Source: Methylophaga sp. (GTDB taxonomy: Bacteria; Pseudomonadota; Gammaproteobacteria; Nitrosococcales; Methylophagaceae). From it: a stretch of 31,111 bases of DNA. Below are positions 17,936 to 27,295 of this stretch, piece after piece (the first letter of the stretch is position 1; each line of letters begins with the position of its first letter). The stretch covers positions 1 through 31,111 of the forward strand of contig NZ_JAUSCC010000094.1 of the NCBI RefSeq assembly GCF_030651745.1. Reading direction: 5' to 3'. The position numbers and the translations under genes are program-made. Below the pieces are notes generated by a model that was given only the letters and a program-made list of their open reading frames with translations, had not been told where the DNA came from and did not search any database.

Positions 17936-19306
17936 GTGAATGTTATCAACCCGGATAAACATCTAAAAAAACTGTTTTTATTGCCATTGCTGCTGTTGAC
18001 GGCATGCAGCATCACAGCAGAGCAACCTAATTACGACACGTTAATATCAACAGAACAGCAACAGGTAACGGAGTGGCACAATCTGCCGCAACAGACCGAA
18101 GTCGCCTATCTGAATGATTTGGTTGACAGTGATATGTTCGAAGAACTGTTGCAAATTGCCATGCAATCCAATCCTGGTTTGCAACAAACTTTATTGACAC
18201 TGCAAATTCGCCAATCTCAATTGGTTCAGGCTTCCGGCGAAAAACGTCCTTTTGCCAGTGCTGGCTTTTCCGCTCTCAATAGCAGTGACAGTGATGCAAG
18301 TTTCACTGCCAATGTCAGTGTCAGCTGGCAAGCTGACTTATGGGGCAAACTGGCTGATAATGAACGTGCTGCAAATCTTGATCTCACCGAGCAAAACCTT
18401 TTGTATCAGTCGGCACGGGACACACTGGCCGCAGAAGTGATGAGTGTCTGGTTAACATTGATTGCCCAGCAACGGGCGATAGATATCGAACAACAGCGAC
18501 TGAACAGTCTGCAACAGACAGAAAGCTTTATTCTGCAACGTTACCGTCAGGGTTTAGGCACGCTTGAAGATTTAGACAGCGCGCGGAGCTCGGCGGCCAC
18601 ATCAGCGGCCAATATTGAAGCGTTGACCGAAAATTACCGCCAACAAACTATTCAACTGAAAACCTTGGTCGGTCAGGTCAATAACCCGGCATTTTCACTG
18701 CCTACGGATTACCCCGATGTTGTTATTCCAGTGATTGATTTACCGGAACAGACATTGAATCGCCGTCCTGATCTGTTAGCCGCCTACGCTGCCATAGAAG
18801 CTGCCAGTGCAAGAACCGATGTTGCTTATAAAGATTTGTTACCCAGCCTCAATTTGCAGGCTGTGTTAGAAGATGTCGGCAGCTCTCCCCGGGCCAGTTT
18901 ATTTACGGCGCCTGTATGGAGCTTATTAGGCCAATTAACCGCACCGCTGTATCAAGGCGGGCAATTACGTGCAGAAGCTGAAATCCGTGAACTGGAAACT
19001 GCATTCAGTTATCAGCAATATCGCGATACTTTATTAAACGCTGTAACCGAAATCGAACAGGCTCTCAGTCAGGAACAGGCTTTGATCAAACGCCAACAAC
19101 ATATCGAAACAGCACTAGCCAGTGCTGAAAACAATCTACGCCAATATCAGGCAAATTATCGCAGCGGCCTGCGGACCATTCTGGATCTGTTGACAGTGCA
19201 ACAGCAAACCTTTGATTTGCAGGCACAACTTGATGACCTTATTTATCAACGACTGTTAAATCGAATTTCATTGGGATTGGCATTGGGGCTGGAGGCTAGA
19301 GTATGA
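17936..19306 (+). CDS. Outer-membrane efflux lipoprotein (TolC/NodT-like factor)
   Basis: Outer-membrane channel of a tripartite pump, 456 residues from GTG 17936. The N-terminus (NVINPDKHLKKLFLLPLLLLTAC) is a lipoprotein signal peptide with lipobox LTAC and the modified cysteine at residue 24. Two outer membrane efflux repeats follow, with long coiled-coil helices such as LTLIAQQRAIDIEQQRLNSL. The repeat signatures SVSWQADLWGKL and LTAPLYQGGQLRAE are typical of NodT/OprM-type proteins. I chose the GTG because it gives a proper signal peptide and lies after the predicted promoter. A TTG at 17891 would add 15 residues. The ATG of the adapter overlaps its stop by 4 bases (ATGA). It is part of a five-gene operon with the pump and its regulators. 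Confidence 0.9.
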   Translation: MNVINPDKHLKKLFLLPLLLLTACSITAEQPNYDTLISTEQQQVTEWHNLPQQTEVAYLNDLVDSDMFEELLQIAMQSNPGLQQTLLTLQIRQSQLVQASGEKRPFASAGFSALNSSDSDASFTANVSVSWQADLWGKLADNERAANLDLTEQNLLYQSARDTLAAEVMSVWLTLIAQQRAIDIEQQRLNSLQQTESFILQRYRQGLGTLEDLDSARSSAATSAANIEALTENYRQQTIQLKTLVGQVNNPAFSLPTDYPDVVIPVIDLPEQTLNRRPDLLAAYAAIEAASARTDVAYKDLLPSLNLQAVLEDVGSSPRASLFTAPVWSLLGQLTAPLYQGGQLRAEAEIRELETAFSYQQYRDTLLNAVTEIEQALSQEQALIKRQQHIETALASAENNLRQYQANYRSGLRTILDLLTVQQQTFDLQAQLDDLIYQRLLNRISLGLALGLEARV

Positions 19307-20472
19307 CAAAACGAGTTCAATGGTTGGTGTTTCTGGGAGCGTTATTGACCTTCATCGCCGTTTATTTATTTACCCAGAATCAGATTGAACGCTATGCCAA
19401 TCGTCCGTTACCAGTACGTGAAGCCCCCCAAATACGGCCTGAAGTTTCAGTCAGAACCGTTATGCCTGGGACGTATCAGTCACGTGTCAGCGCTTATGGT
19501 GCCACTCAACCGCATTACCACATAACTCTGGCAGCCCAAGTTGCAGGGCAAGTCGAACAATTATCTCCTCGCTTTGAAACCGGTTTCCGGTTGAAAAAAG
19601 GTGACGAAATACTGCGTCTGGAAAACAGTGACTATCGTGCTGCTGTGGCCGCAGCCAAACAACAGTTAGCCGAAGCGAAATTGCTTTATCTGGAAGAAGA
19701 ACGTCAGGGGTTACAAGCCAAAGTGGAATGGACTGCTTCAGGACTAGATGGTGACCCCGATTCGGATCTGGTATTACGTGTTCCCCAATTAGCCAGTGCT
19801 GCAGCCAGTGTGACTAATGCTGAAGCGCTGTTAGCCAGTGCTGAAAAAGATTTACAACAAAGCACTATCCGCTCACCTTTTGATGCTTTGGTTATCACCC
19901 GTGATGTCTCTCCTGGCAGCTATGTGCAAACCGGAACTCAGGTAGCCTCGCTATACAGTACTGATTGGGTTGAAGTAAAAGTCTCACTGTCGGATCGCGA
20001 ATGGCAGAGTTTGCCGGAAGCTGAGATGTTGGTAAGCGGTGCGTGGCCAGTCGATTTACATGCTGTAGAAGGTGAAGCCAGCTGGCAAGGTAAGGTATTG
20101 CGAGTTGAGCAACACCTTGATGGCACCACCAGACAACGTTCTTTGATTGTCGGGGTAGAAAAACCATTGGATCAACAGCCAGCACTCTATCCAGGGGTAT
20201 TTGTCGAGATCAGTCTGGGTGGACGGCAAATGGATAATCTATGGCAAGTACCATTAACCAGCTTAAGCCAACGTGGGGAGATCTGGTATGTGACCACTGA
20301 ACGTAATCTGGCCAAATTCGCTAGTTCGCCAGTATTTAGCGATGAACGCTTTATCTACATAGAACCACCATCATCATTAATTGACGCACCGCAACAAATA
20401 TTATTGCAACCAATTACCAGCTACATTGATGGAATGGCTGTTGCCCCGATTGAGGCGCCAGAACATGAGTAA
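19303..20472 (+). CDS. RND efflux periplasmic adapter (membrane fusion protein)
   Basis: A 389-residue adapter linking the inner-membrane pump to the outer-membrane channel. One membrane anchor spans about residues 7-25 (VFLGALLTFIAVYLF) with no lipobox. Next come the first half of the barrel-sandwich domain (about 70-110; YGATQPHYHITLAAQVAGQV) and a helical hairpin (about 110-185). The second half follows (about 185-215; STIRSPFDALVITRDVSPGSYVQTG), then a beta-barrel and a membrane-proximal domain. The hairpin carries a DGDPDSD insertion between its two helices. The start ATG overlaps the channel gene by 4 bases, and the end overlaps the permease start by 8 bases. Confidence 0.9.
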   Translation: MTKRVQWLVFLGALLTFIAVYLFTQNQIERYANRPLPVREAPQIRPEVSVRTVMPGTYQSRVSAYGATQPHYHITLAAQVAGQVEQLSPRFETGFRLKKGDEILRLENSDYRAAVAAAKQQLAEAKLLYLEEERQGLQAKVEWTASGLDGDPDSDLVLRVPQLASAAASVTNAEALLASAEKDLQQSTIRSPFDALVITRDVSPGSYVQTGTQVASLYSTDWVEVKVSLSDREWQSLPEAEMLVSGAWPVDLHAVEGEASWQGKVLRVEQHLDGTTRQRSLIVGVEKPLDQQPALYPGVFVEISLGGRQMDNLWQVPLTSLSQRGEIWYVTTERNLAKFASSPVFSDERFIYIEPPSSLIDAPQQILLQPITSYIDGMAVAPIEAPEHE

Positions 20473-23400
20473 GATTATCGGTCGCAGTGGCATTATCGGC
20501 TGGTTTGCTACCAATCCGGTCGCAGCCAACCTGTTGATGTTTTTGGTCATCATCCTGGGCTTGATGACTGTCGGTGATTTACGCAAAGAAGCATTTCCCA
20601 GTAGTGAGCCTGACAGCCTGACGATTTCAGTATCCTATGACAGTGGCTCGGCAAAACTGTCTGAAGAAGGTCTTGCAATCAAAATTGAAGAGCAGCTGGA
20701 AGGCATCATTGGCATTAAAACCATTACCAGTGAATCTACTCGCAGCGGTGTCACCGTCACGGTGGAAATGCAACGCGGTTACGATCTCGACACCTTAATG
20801 CGTGATGTTAAAGCGCAGGTGGATGCGATATCCACCTTCCCTGCTGAAGCCAAAAATCCGGTGATTAAAAAAGCCGAACGCGAAGAACATGCTATCTGGT
20901 TACAACTGTATGGTGATACTGATCGGCATACATTGCAGCAACTTGCTGAAACCCTCAAAGCGGACCTGTTAACTAAATCCACCATTAACCGGGTCACCAT
21001 ATCCGGCTGGCTGGATCCGATGATGATGATTGAAATCGACGATGGCCGTCTGCAATCCTTTGGTCTGTCGTTAACTGATGTCGAAAATGCCATTAATACT
21101 AATTCGTCGACACCATTAACCGCTGTATTGCGTAATGAAAATGTCTACCTGCAGCTGAATGCATCTGAACAAGCCTATCTAAAAGAAGACTTTGCCAAAA
21201 TTCCACTGGTCACTGGTGATAATGGCCAGCAGATCTTGCTGGGTGATGTGGCTTATATTCTGGATAGCTTTGACGATGACACTTCATCCCTATCACGATT
21301 TCAGGCTAAGGAAAGTATCGGCGTTCAGGTTGTAACCACCGGGCTGGATGATATAGCCGATTCGGTTGCTGATGCTTACGATGTAGTTGAAACCTGGCAT
21401 AGCAGTCACAAATTACCCGCCCAGGTTGAGTTAGCCACCTGGTATGACCGCAGTACCAGCATTATGGATCGGTTAAATTTATTAATTAAAAATGCACTGA
21501 CCGGTATTGTGCTGGTATTCATATTACTTGCTGTGTTTTTAAACCTGACTGTGGCTTTCTGGGTAGCCATGGGATTACCCTTTGTTTTTCTCGGCACGTT
21601 ATTTTTTATGGGCGACTCCTACGTAGGTTTATCGCTTAATGAATTTACAACGTTCGGCTTTATTATGGCATTGGGCATTATTGTTGATGATGCCGTGGTG
21701 GTCGGCGAAAGTATCTACAGCGTACGCTCCAAGGAAGGTGATACATTGCGTAACACCATTAAAGGCACTATGCGGGTAGCCGTGCCTACCTTATTCGGTG
21801 TGTTTACCACGGTGATAGCCTTTTTTGCCCTTTCACAGATTGAAGGCCGACTGGGTGAACTTTATGCCCAGTTTGCTGCAGTGGTCTCTATTGCTTTAAT
21901 CATGTCCATTATTGAGTCCAAGCTGATTCTTCCGTCACACCTTGCTTATCTGAATACCCATAAAAAACCGTCACAAAATATACTGGCCACCGGCTGGCGC
22001 AAAATTCAGCAAGGAGCTGATTACGGCCTACAGTGGTTTGCCGAACATATTTATCAGCCAGCAATCGAGTTCGCTTTGCGTTTTCGTTATGGATTGCTGA
22101 TCGTGTTTCTGATGATATTTGTCGTGGTATTTTCCATGCCCTTTAACGGCACCATCCGCATGAGTTTTTTCCCAAGCATTCCTGGTGACACCATCAGGGC
22201 CAACGTGACGATGCATAAAGATGTCAGTTTTGGCCGCACCCACGATACGTTGTTGATGATGGAACGCACCGCTTATGAGGCGGATAAAGCTTTGCGGGAT
22301 AAGTCTGACTCAGGGATAAGTGGTATAGCCAATATCCAATTGCTTTCAGAAGCTGATCATAGTGGTGGTGTAACAGTAGAACTGACCAATGACTCACCCT
22401 ATGATTTATTTGAATTTCGCAATGAATGGGAAAAGCGTGTCGGAATGCCAGAAGCGGTTCGCAGTATGCGGATCCAGAGTGGTCGTCGGGCTGATGATGC
22501 CTTAAGAGTAGAATTGCGTTCCAACGATGATGATGTACTGAGGCTGGCAGGTGCAGAGTTTTATACCTTGCTGGAACCTATGCCGGGCATCATTGGATTG
22601 CAGGATAATCTGCAACCCGGTCAGCCTCAATTACAACTCAAACTGAATCAACAGGGTCGTGCATTAGGGCTGAGCACCGATGAGTTAGCCAAACAGATCC
22701 TGCAGGGCTTTGGCGGCCAGGTGGTACAACGTTATCAACGTAACAGTGATGAAATTGAAGTCAAGGTTCGCTACCCTGAAGCAGATCGGCAAAATCCGGC
22801 AGACGTATTGAAATCAAGAGTCCGGCTGGAGGATGGCACTGTTATACCCTTATCCAGTGTGGCAGATGTCAGTTATGGTTTTACTCGTGACAGTATCACC
22901 CGTATCGATGCCAAACGAGCCATTTATCTGTCGGCCGATGTGGATAAGGATCAACTATCTGTTACTGAATTTGTTGCCCAACTCAAACGTGATGTGGTGC
23001 CACAGCTGGAAGCCAAATATCCCGGATTAACCATTTACTTTGCCGGTGAAGCTGCCCAGCAGGAAGAAACACAATCATCGATGCTAAACCTGTTTTTACT
23101 GGCTATGCTGGGCATCTACATGTTGCTGGCGATTCCGTTGAAATCCTATGTTCAACCCATATTAATCATGACAGCCATTCCGTTTGGCATTGTGGGTGCG
23201 TTGCTGGGACATTGGATGAATGATCTGTCAGTAGGGATCCTGTCACTCAACGGCATCATTGCTTTAAGTGGTGTGGTGGTCAATGACAGCCTGCTGCTGG
23301 TCTCGCGGTTTAATGATTTAAAAGAAGAATATGCCGATGTGAAGCAGGCTATATTATTATCTGCCAGAGATCGTTTACGGGCTGTTTTACTCACCTCTTT

Positions 23401-23620
23401 CACGACTTTTGCTGGTTTGATGCCTTTATTAGGTGAAACCTCCAGACAAGCGCAGTTTCTGATTCCTGCTGCGGTTTCAGTAGCATACGGCATCATGTTT
23501 GCAACTGTGATTACGCTGATATTGATTCCACTGTTATTGATGATTCAACACGATGTGGCACAGTATTTTCATCGTGGCAGCAAAGTCGTATTGCCAGCAA
23601 CAGAACAAGGACCTGCCTGA
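20465..23620 (+). CDS. RND-family efflux permease
   Basis: Inner-membrane proton-driven pump of 1051 residues from ATG 20465. An in-frame start 84 bases upstream falls inside the adapter gene and adds no family similarity. TM1 is in GWFATNPVAANLLMFLVIILG. Two large periplasmic loops alternate with two six-helix bundles. In TM4 the proton-relay pair Asp408-Asp409 is kept in IIVDDAVVVGES. In TM10 the position equal to AcrB Lys940 is Asn940 (GVVVNDSLLLVS), a pattern seen in a branch of RND pumps distinct from AcrB. Substrate is unknown. The stop overlaps the response-regulator ATG by one base (TGATG). The five genes thus form one tightly overlapping operon. Confidence 0.93.
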   Translation: MSKIIGRSGIIGWFATNPVAANLLMFLVIILGLMTVGDLRKEAFPSSEPDSLTISVSYDSGSAKLSEEGLAIKIEEQLEGIIGIKTITSESTRSGVTVTVEMQRGYDLDTLMRDVKAQVDAISTFPAEAKNPVIKKAEREEHAIWLQLYGDTDRHTLQQLAETLKADLLTKSTINRVTISGWLDPMMMIEIDDGRLQSFGLSLTDVENAINTNSSTPLTAVLRNENVYLQLNASEQAYLKEDFAKIPLVTGDNGQQILLGDVAYILDSFDDDTSSLSRFQAKESIGVQVVTTGLDDIADSVADAYDVVETWHSSHKLPAQVELATWYDRSTSIMDRLNLLIKNALTGIVLVFILLAVFLNLTVAFWVAMGLPFVFLGTLFFMGDSYVGLSLNEFTTFGFIMALGIIVDDAVVVGESIYSVRSKEGDTLRNTIKGTMRVAVPTLFGVFTTVIAFFALSQIEGRLGELYAQFAAVVSIALIMSIIESKLILPSHLAYLNTHKKPSQNILATGWRKIQQGADYGLQWFAEHIYQPAIEFALRFRYGLLIVFLMIFVVVFSMPFNGTIRMSFFPSIPGDTIRANVTMHKDVSFGRTHDTLLMMERTAYEADKALRDKSDSGISGIANIQLLSEADHSGGVTVELTNDSPYDLFEFRNEWEKRVGMPEAVRSMRIQSGRRADDALRVELRSNDDDVLRLAGAEFYTLLEPMPGIIGLQDNLQPGQPQLQLKLNQQGRALGLSTDELAKQILQGFGGQVVQRYQRNSDEIEVKVRYPEADRQNPADVLKSRVRLEDGTVIPLSSVADVSYGFTRDSITRIDAKRAIYLSADVDKDQLSVTEFVAQLKRDVVPQLEAKYPGLTIYFAGEAAQQEETQSSMLNLFLLAMLGIYMLLAIPLKSYVQPILIMTAIPFGIVGALLGHWMNDLSVGILSLNGIIALSGVVVNDSLLLVSRFNDLKEEYADVKQAILLSARDRLRAVLLTSFTTFAGLMPLLGETSRQAQFLIPAAVSVAYGIMFATVITLILIPLLLMIQHDVAQYFHRGSKVVLPATEQGPA

Positions 23621-24297
23621 TGATTAGTGTGTTACTCATTGAAGATGATCTGGATCTGGCACAAACCGTGATGGACTATCTGCAATTGGAGGCCATCAGT
23701 TGTGATCATGCAAGTAATGGTGCCGCAGGTCTGAATTTATTAGAGCAGAATTATTATGATGTTCTGCTGCTGGATTTGAATCTGCCGCGTATTGATGGTC
23801 TGACAGTATGTGAACGTTTACGAAATGAAGGTTCAAGCATTCCGGTATTAATGCTGACAGCACGTGATCAACTGACCGACAAACAGGCTGGTTTTGCTGC
23901 CGGTACTGATGATTATCTGGTGAAACCCTTTGAGTTGAAAGAACTGGTCATGCGGATCCACGCCTTATCACGCAGACGCAGCGGACAAACACAACTACTA
24001 CGCTGTGGCGATTTGCAGATGAATTTACAGCAACGTCAATTAAGCAGAGCCGATATTAATCTGCATCTATCACCAACGGGCTGGCGGATCCTGGAATTGT
24101 TATTACGCGAATCACCTAACGTGGTCAGCCGTCAGCGACTTGAAGTTGCCGTTTGGGGTGAAGAAGTACCGGACAGCGACAGTTTAAAAGTGCATCTGCA
24201 CCATTTACGTAAAACCATTGATGGTGGTTTTGAAACGCCACTGCTCCACACCATTCCCGGTGTCGGCATTGCCATCAGGGATGATAATGAAACGTAA
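23620..24297 (+). CDS. OmpR-family response regulator
   Basis: A 225-residue DNA-binding regulator. The receiver domain (1-115) has the acidic pocket Asp9-Asp10, phospho-acceptor Asp52 (LLLDLNLPRIDG), Thr80 and Lys102 (VKPF). The C-terminal winged helix (about 125-220) has LHLSPTGWRILELLL, a recognition-helix segment SLKVHLHHLRKTID and the final hairpin LLHTIPGVGIAIRD. All residues for phosphorylation are present. It follows the RND permease with a one-base overlap, and the sensor kinase starts 11 bases before its stop. The likely target is its own operon, which has a matching direct repeat upstream. Confidence 0.92.
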   Translation: MISVLLIEDDLDLAQTVMDYLQLEAISCDHASNGAAGLNLLEQNYYDVLLLDLNLPRIDGLTVCERLRNEGSSIPVLMLTARDQLTDKQAGFAAGTDDYLVKPFELKELVMRIHALSRRRSGQTQLLRCGDLQMNLQQRQLSRADINLHLSPTGWRILELLLRESPNVVSRQRLEVAVWGEEVPDSDSLKVHLHHLRKTIDGGFETPLLHTIPGVGIAIRDDNET

Positions 24298-25582
24298 AAT
24301 CAGTCTAAAGCGCCTGGTAACACTCAGTATTCTGTTGTTTGGCGGTACGATTGTGCTCGGCTACTCGATGCTCAGCGCCCACTTTTTTTTCCGTGGTATG
24401 GATAATATTGTTGCTGGTGGAATGGAAAATGCGGTGCTGACTTATCTCGCCAGTAACCAACCACTTGCGGAAGATGAACTGGTAGATTTTCGGGGGGCTC
24501 AGCTTTCCAGGAAATGGGAGGTTCAGCCGGAAGAAATTCGCAGATTTTTTGCCACCTCCCCACCTCGTAGTGGAGAACTCGTAAAACGGGATGACTCGCG
24601 TTGGTTCACTCGGCCCGACAATGTGTATTTTGCACTGAAAGTTGATGTGGAAAATGAAGCTGTCTATATCAGCCGGACTCTTTCACGTGAAAATGTATCC
24701 AGTTTGATGGGCCGTAATATGGCCGACAGCATGCGAATATTATTAGGTGTCAGCGCATTGATCGCAGTGACGCTAATACTCATTACCTGGCTGCTGATGC
24801 GCAGTATTTCGGCACCGGTAGCAAGACTGAATAACTGGACACAATCATTAACGCCAGAAAATCTGTCCCAGCCCGCCCCTGACTTCCTCTATCCAGAATT
24901 GAATCAGATGGCAAAACTGATCCAGAACAGTTTGTCATCGGTGCAACGCAGCCTGGATCGCGAACACCGTTTTCTGCGTTATACCAGCCATGAATTACGT
25001 ACGCCTATCAGTGTTATCCGCAACAATATCGAATTGCAGTACAAAGTATTGCAACAGACTTCTTCCAGCTTGAACCCGATGCAGCGGGATATAGCCGATC
25101 GGATTGATCGTGCCAGTATTACCATGCAACATCTTACTGAAACATTGCTCTGGTTAAGTCGTGAAGACAACGAGAAACTGCCTGAATCCATTGTTGATAT
25201 AGATACTCTGCTGCTGGAAATCACCGAGGAAATGCGTTATTTACTGCGAGATAAAACGGTTGATCTGAGCATTAATACTCAGCCCTATCAAATTTCGATC
25301 AGTGCTGTCGCGGCACGAATTGTGATAGGCAATCTGATTCGTAATGCCTTTCAGCATACCTGGGAAGGTGAAGTCATCATCAACCAGCAGGGCCCACAAA
25401 TCAGTATCATCAACCGGCAGTTTAATGTGGATATTGATGCTATTCCAACCGAACTGGGTTTTGGTCTGGGCTTACAACTCACCGCACAATTGACTGAAAA
25501 GCTTGGCTGGTTTTATCAGAATCTGGCTGATGAAAATGGCCATAATGTGATTCTGGATATCACCTCTCGCCAAACCAGCTAG
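24287..25582 (+). CDS. Two-component sensor histidine kinase with shortened ATP-binding domain
   Basis: Inner-membrane sensor of 431 residues. TM1 is at about 9-28. A periplasmic region of about 120 residues without a recognised domain follows, then TM2 at about 149-170 and a HAMP linker (MRSISAPVARLNNW). The phospho-acceptor is His235 in SHELRTPI. The ATPase has the N-box NLIRNAFQHT and the G2 box GFGLGL. The usual DxGxG (G1) motif is replaced by INRQFN, and the gap to G2 is short, so the ATP lid is reduced. I chose the ATG at 24287 because AGGG lies six bases upstream; ATG 24281 is also possible. It overlaps the regulator by 11 bases. Its signal is unknown, perhaps a pump substrate or envelope stress. 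Confidence 0.88.
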   Translation: MKRKISLKRLVTLSILLFGGTIVLGYSMLSAHFFFRGMDNIVAGGMENAVLTYLASNQPLAEDELVDFRGAQLSRKWEVQPEEIRRFFATSPPRSGELVKRDDSRWFTRPDNVYFALKVDVENEAVYISRTLSRENVSSLMGRNMADSMRILLGVSALIAVTLILITWLLMRSISAPVARLNNWTQSLTPENLSQPAPDFLYPELNQMAKLIQNSLSSVQRSLDREHRFLRYTSHELRTPISVIRNNIELQYKVLQQTSSSLNPMQRDIADRIDRASITMQHLTETLLWLSREDNEKLPESIVDIDTLLLEITEEMRYLLRDKTVDLSINTQPYQISISAVAARIVIGNLIRNAFQHTWEGEVIINQQGPQISIINRQFNVDIDAIPTELGFGLGLQLTAQLTEKLGWFYQNLADENGHNVILDITSRQTS

Positions 25583-25638
25583 GTACTATCGATTTTTCAT
25601 ACCACTGCTAGAAGCTATTTTTGGTGCAACAAAGTTGA

Positions 25639-25660
25639 AATAATACGGTTAAGTATTATT
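25639..25660. terminator. AT-rich hairpin between convergent genes, weak terminator candidate
   Basis: AATAATAC at 25639-25646 and GTATTATT at 25653-25660 form an 8-base-pair stem with a 6-base loop. It lies 57 bases after the kinase stop and covers the stop codon of the convergent ATPase gene. No clean T-run follows on either strand and the stem is AT-rich, so its strength as a terminator is doubtful. Confidence 0.3.
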
Positions 25661-26416
25661 CAAAAACTGTCGGTAAAACTGTACTGCAGTGCGGCCACTG
25701 TGACTGGCTCGACGCATAGCAAATTGTTTGGCTTGTTCGTGTAACAGTGCTTGATCGACTGCAACATGTTCGAACAAGGTGTCCACCATAGCGAGGTACG
25801 TATCCCAGCTGGGTGGATAAAACGATAACCACAGACCAAAGCGATCAGATAAAGCCAGTTTGTCTTCCAGACTGTCACTGTAATGCACTTCCCCACCCAC
25901 CACACGACTGGCCTGATTTTCGGCTTGCTGTTCCGGCATCAGATGACGTCGGTTTGACGTGGCGTAGATCCTGACATGTTCTGGTGGTAATTCCAGTCCA
26001 CCTTCGAGCAGACTTTTCAACGGTTTGAAACCCTCTTCGCCTTGCTCAAATGACAAATCATCACAGAAGATCACAAAGCGAAAGGGGCGATCTTCAAGAT
26101 CATCCAGAATTTCCGGTAGCCAGCCCAGTTCTGCCTTATCAATTTGCAGCATACGTAAACCCTGATCGGCAAACTCATTTAACAAAGCTTTAATCAGCGA
26201 AGATTTACCCGTACCTCTTGAGCCCCATAACAAAGCATGATTACTGGTTTCACCATTCACAAAGTGACGGGTATTTTCAACCAGTTGCTGCTTTTGTTCT
26301 TCAATACCGATAAGTTGATCCAACCGAATTGGGTCAAGCCGAGTAATCGCTTTGAGTTTTTGGGTATGGGCCCGCCATACCGCAGCGCGGATTTGATGCC
26401 AATCCAGATTATTCAT
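25649..26416 (-). CDS. DUF815 AAA-type ATPase
   Basis: Predicted cytosolic P-loop ATPase of 255 residues. Walker A is GSRGTGKSS at 65-73, Walker B is FVIFCDD at 114-120, sensor 1 is ATSN at 152-155, the likely arginine finger is in DRFG at 191-194 and sensor 2 in SGRTAVQF at 240-247. The blocks GLRMLQIDK, GLELPPEHVRIYATSNRRHL and LWLSFYPPSWDTYL match the DUF815 family as I remember it. Its function is unestablished. AGGAA sits eight bases before the ATG. It follows tonB by 57 bases on the same strand, with no terminator visible between, so it may be the last gene of the Fur-controlled operon. Confidence 0.88.
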   Translation of the reverse strand: MNNLDWHQIRAAVWRAHTQKLKAITRLDPIRLDQLIGIEEQKQQLVENTRHFVNGETSNHALLWGSRGTGKSSLIKALLNEFADQGLRMLQIDKAELGWLPEILDDLEDRPFRFVIFCDDLSFEQGEEGFKPLKSLLEGGLELPPEHVRIYATSNRRHLMPEQQAENQASRVVGGEVHYSDSLEDKLALSDRFGLWLSFYPPSWDTYLAMVDTLFEHVAVDQALLHEQAKQFAMRRASHSGRTAVQFYRQFLNNT

Positions 26417-26473
26417 CTAGTAATTCCTGAGTACAAAACTAATCGCTATGATGGTGTCTGAGTTTGCTTATCG

Positions 26474-27295
26474 TCAACTGCTTAATTCAAATGCAATCGG
26501 CACTCTCACTTCCAGCTGTTGTTGTGACATTTCATCCGGGAAAGCCGGTAATGGTTGGGCCTTTTTCAACATTTCCATCACCGCTTGATCCAGACGCTGA
26601 AACCCGGAACTGGAAACAATTCTTGATTCTCTGATGTGTCCATCACGGGTGACGATAAAGAATAACTGCACCACACCTTGTTCACCTCGACGCCTGGAAA
26701 TCCCGGGATACTGTTTTTTTTCCGCCAGTGTTCTGGCCAGTAAACTGAAATAGGTTTGTTGTGCTGCCTGTTGTAGAGCTGACGTGGCGTGACTGGAAAT
26801 CGAACTGCTTTCTGCAGCTTTGCCCTGCTCGGCAATTTGTGTCTTTTCCAACTGTTTTTCAGAATTTGCAGCCTCATGATCTGCTGGTTCTGCAGTCGCA
26901 GCAAGGTTTTCTGAAGCTGTAAGGTTAGGTTCATGCCTCTCTGCAAGAGGAGCGGTATTGACTGCCTTTTTAATCTCTGTTTGCTGTAATGGCTTTATGG
27001 CTTCGGTTTTAGCGGGCTTTTGTTCGATAGGAACAAGTTCATTGCTACGTTCCTGAACTTCGGTGATAGTCGTTTGCTCTTCAATATTTGTCATTGGCCC
27101 AGCGGCAGCGGCGGCCTGTTGTTTTTCCATGGTGGTGGCATCAAGCATGCTGATATCGATTGTTATACCCGCTTCAATCACCGGAGAAACCGGTTTAAGC
27201 AAATCCGGATGTTTAATGGTATACATGCCAAACGCAAACACATGAATCGACATAGCGCTGAAAATGGCCAATAACCAGTAGCGAAACTTAATCAT
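26474..27295 (-). CDS. TonB-family energy transducer
   Basis: A 273-residue protein anchored by one N-terminal membrane helix (about 7-26). A long periplasmic spacer rich in Glu, Lys, Ala and Gln (about 50-180) follows, with little proline compared with E. coli TonB. The C-terminal domain (about 185-273) has the YPG pattern in KKQYPGISRRRGEQGVVQLFF, the ESRIVSSSGFQRLDQAV segment and AQPLPAFPDEM. It should couple the ExbB/ExbD motor to outer-membrane receptors for iron or other nutrients. It is the fourth gene of exbB-exbD-exbD-tonB, overlapping the preceding exbD by 8 bases. No TonB-dependent receptor is in the window, so the substrate is unknown. Confidence 0.88.
   Translation of the reverse strand: MIKFRYWLLAIFSAMSIHVFAFGMYTIKHPDLLKPVSPVIEAGITIDISMLDATTMEKQQAAAAAGPMTNIEEQTTITEVQERSNELVPIEQKPAKTEAIKPLQQTEIKKAVNTAPLAERHEPNLTASENLAATAEPADHEAANSEKQLEKTQIAEQGKAAESSSISSHATSALQQAAQQTYFSLLARTLAEKKQYPGISRRRGEQGVVQLFFIVTRDGHIRESRIVSSSGFQRLDQAVMEMLKKAQPLPAFPDEMSQQQLEVRVPIAFELSS

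Noticed and set aside
24218..24286. Longer start for the histidine kinase at 24218
   Set aside because: It would lie deep in the response-regulator gene; the ATG at 24287 has AGGG at ideal distance and gives a normal N-terminal membrane helix.
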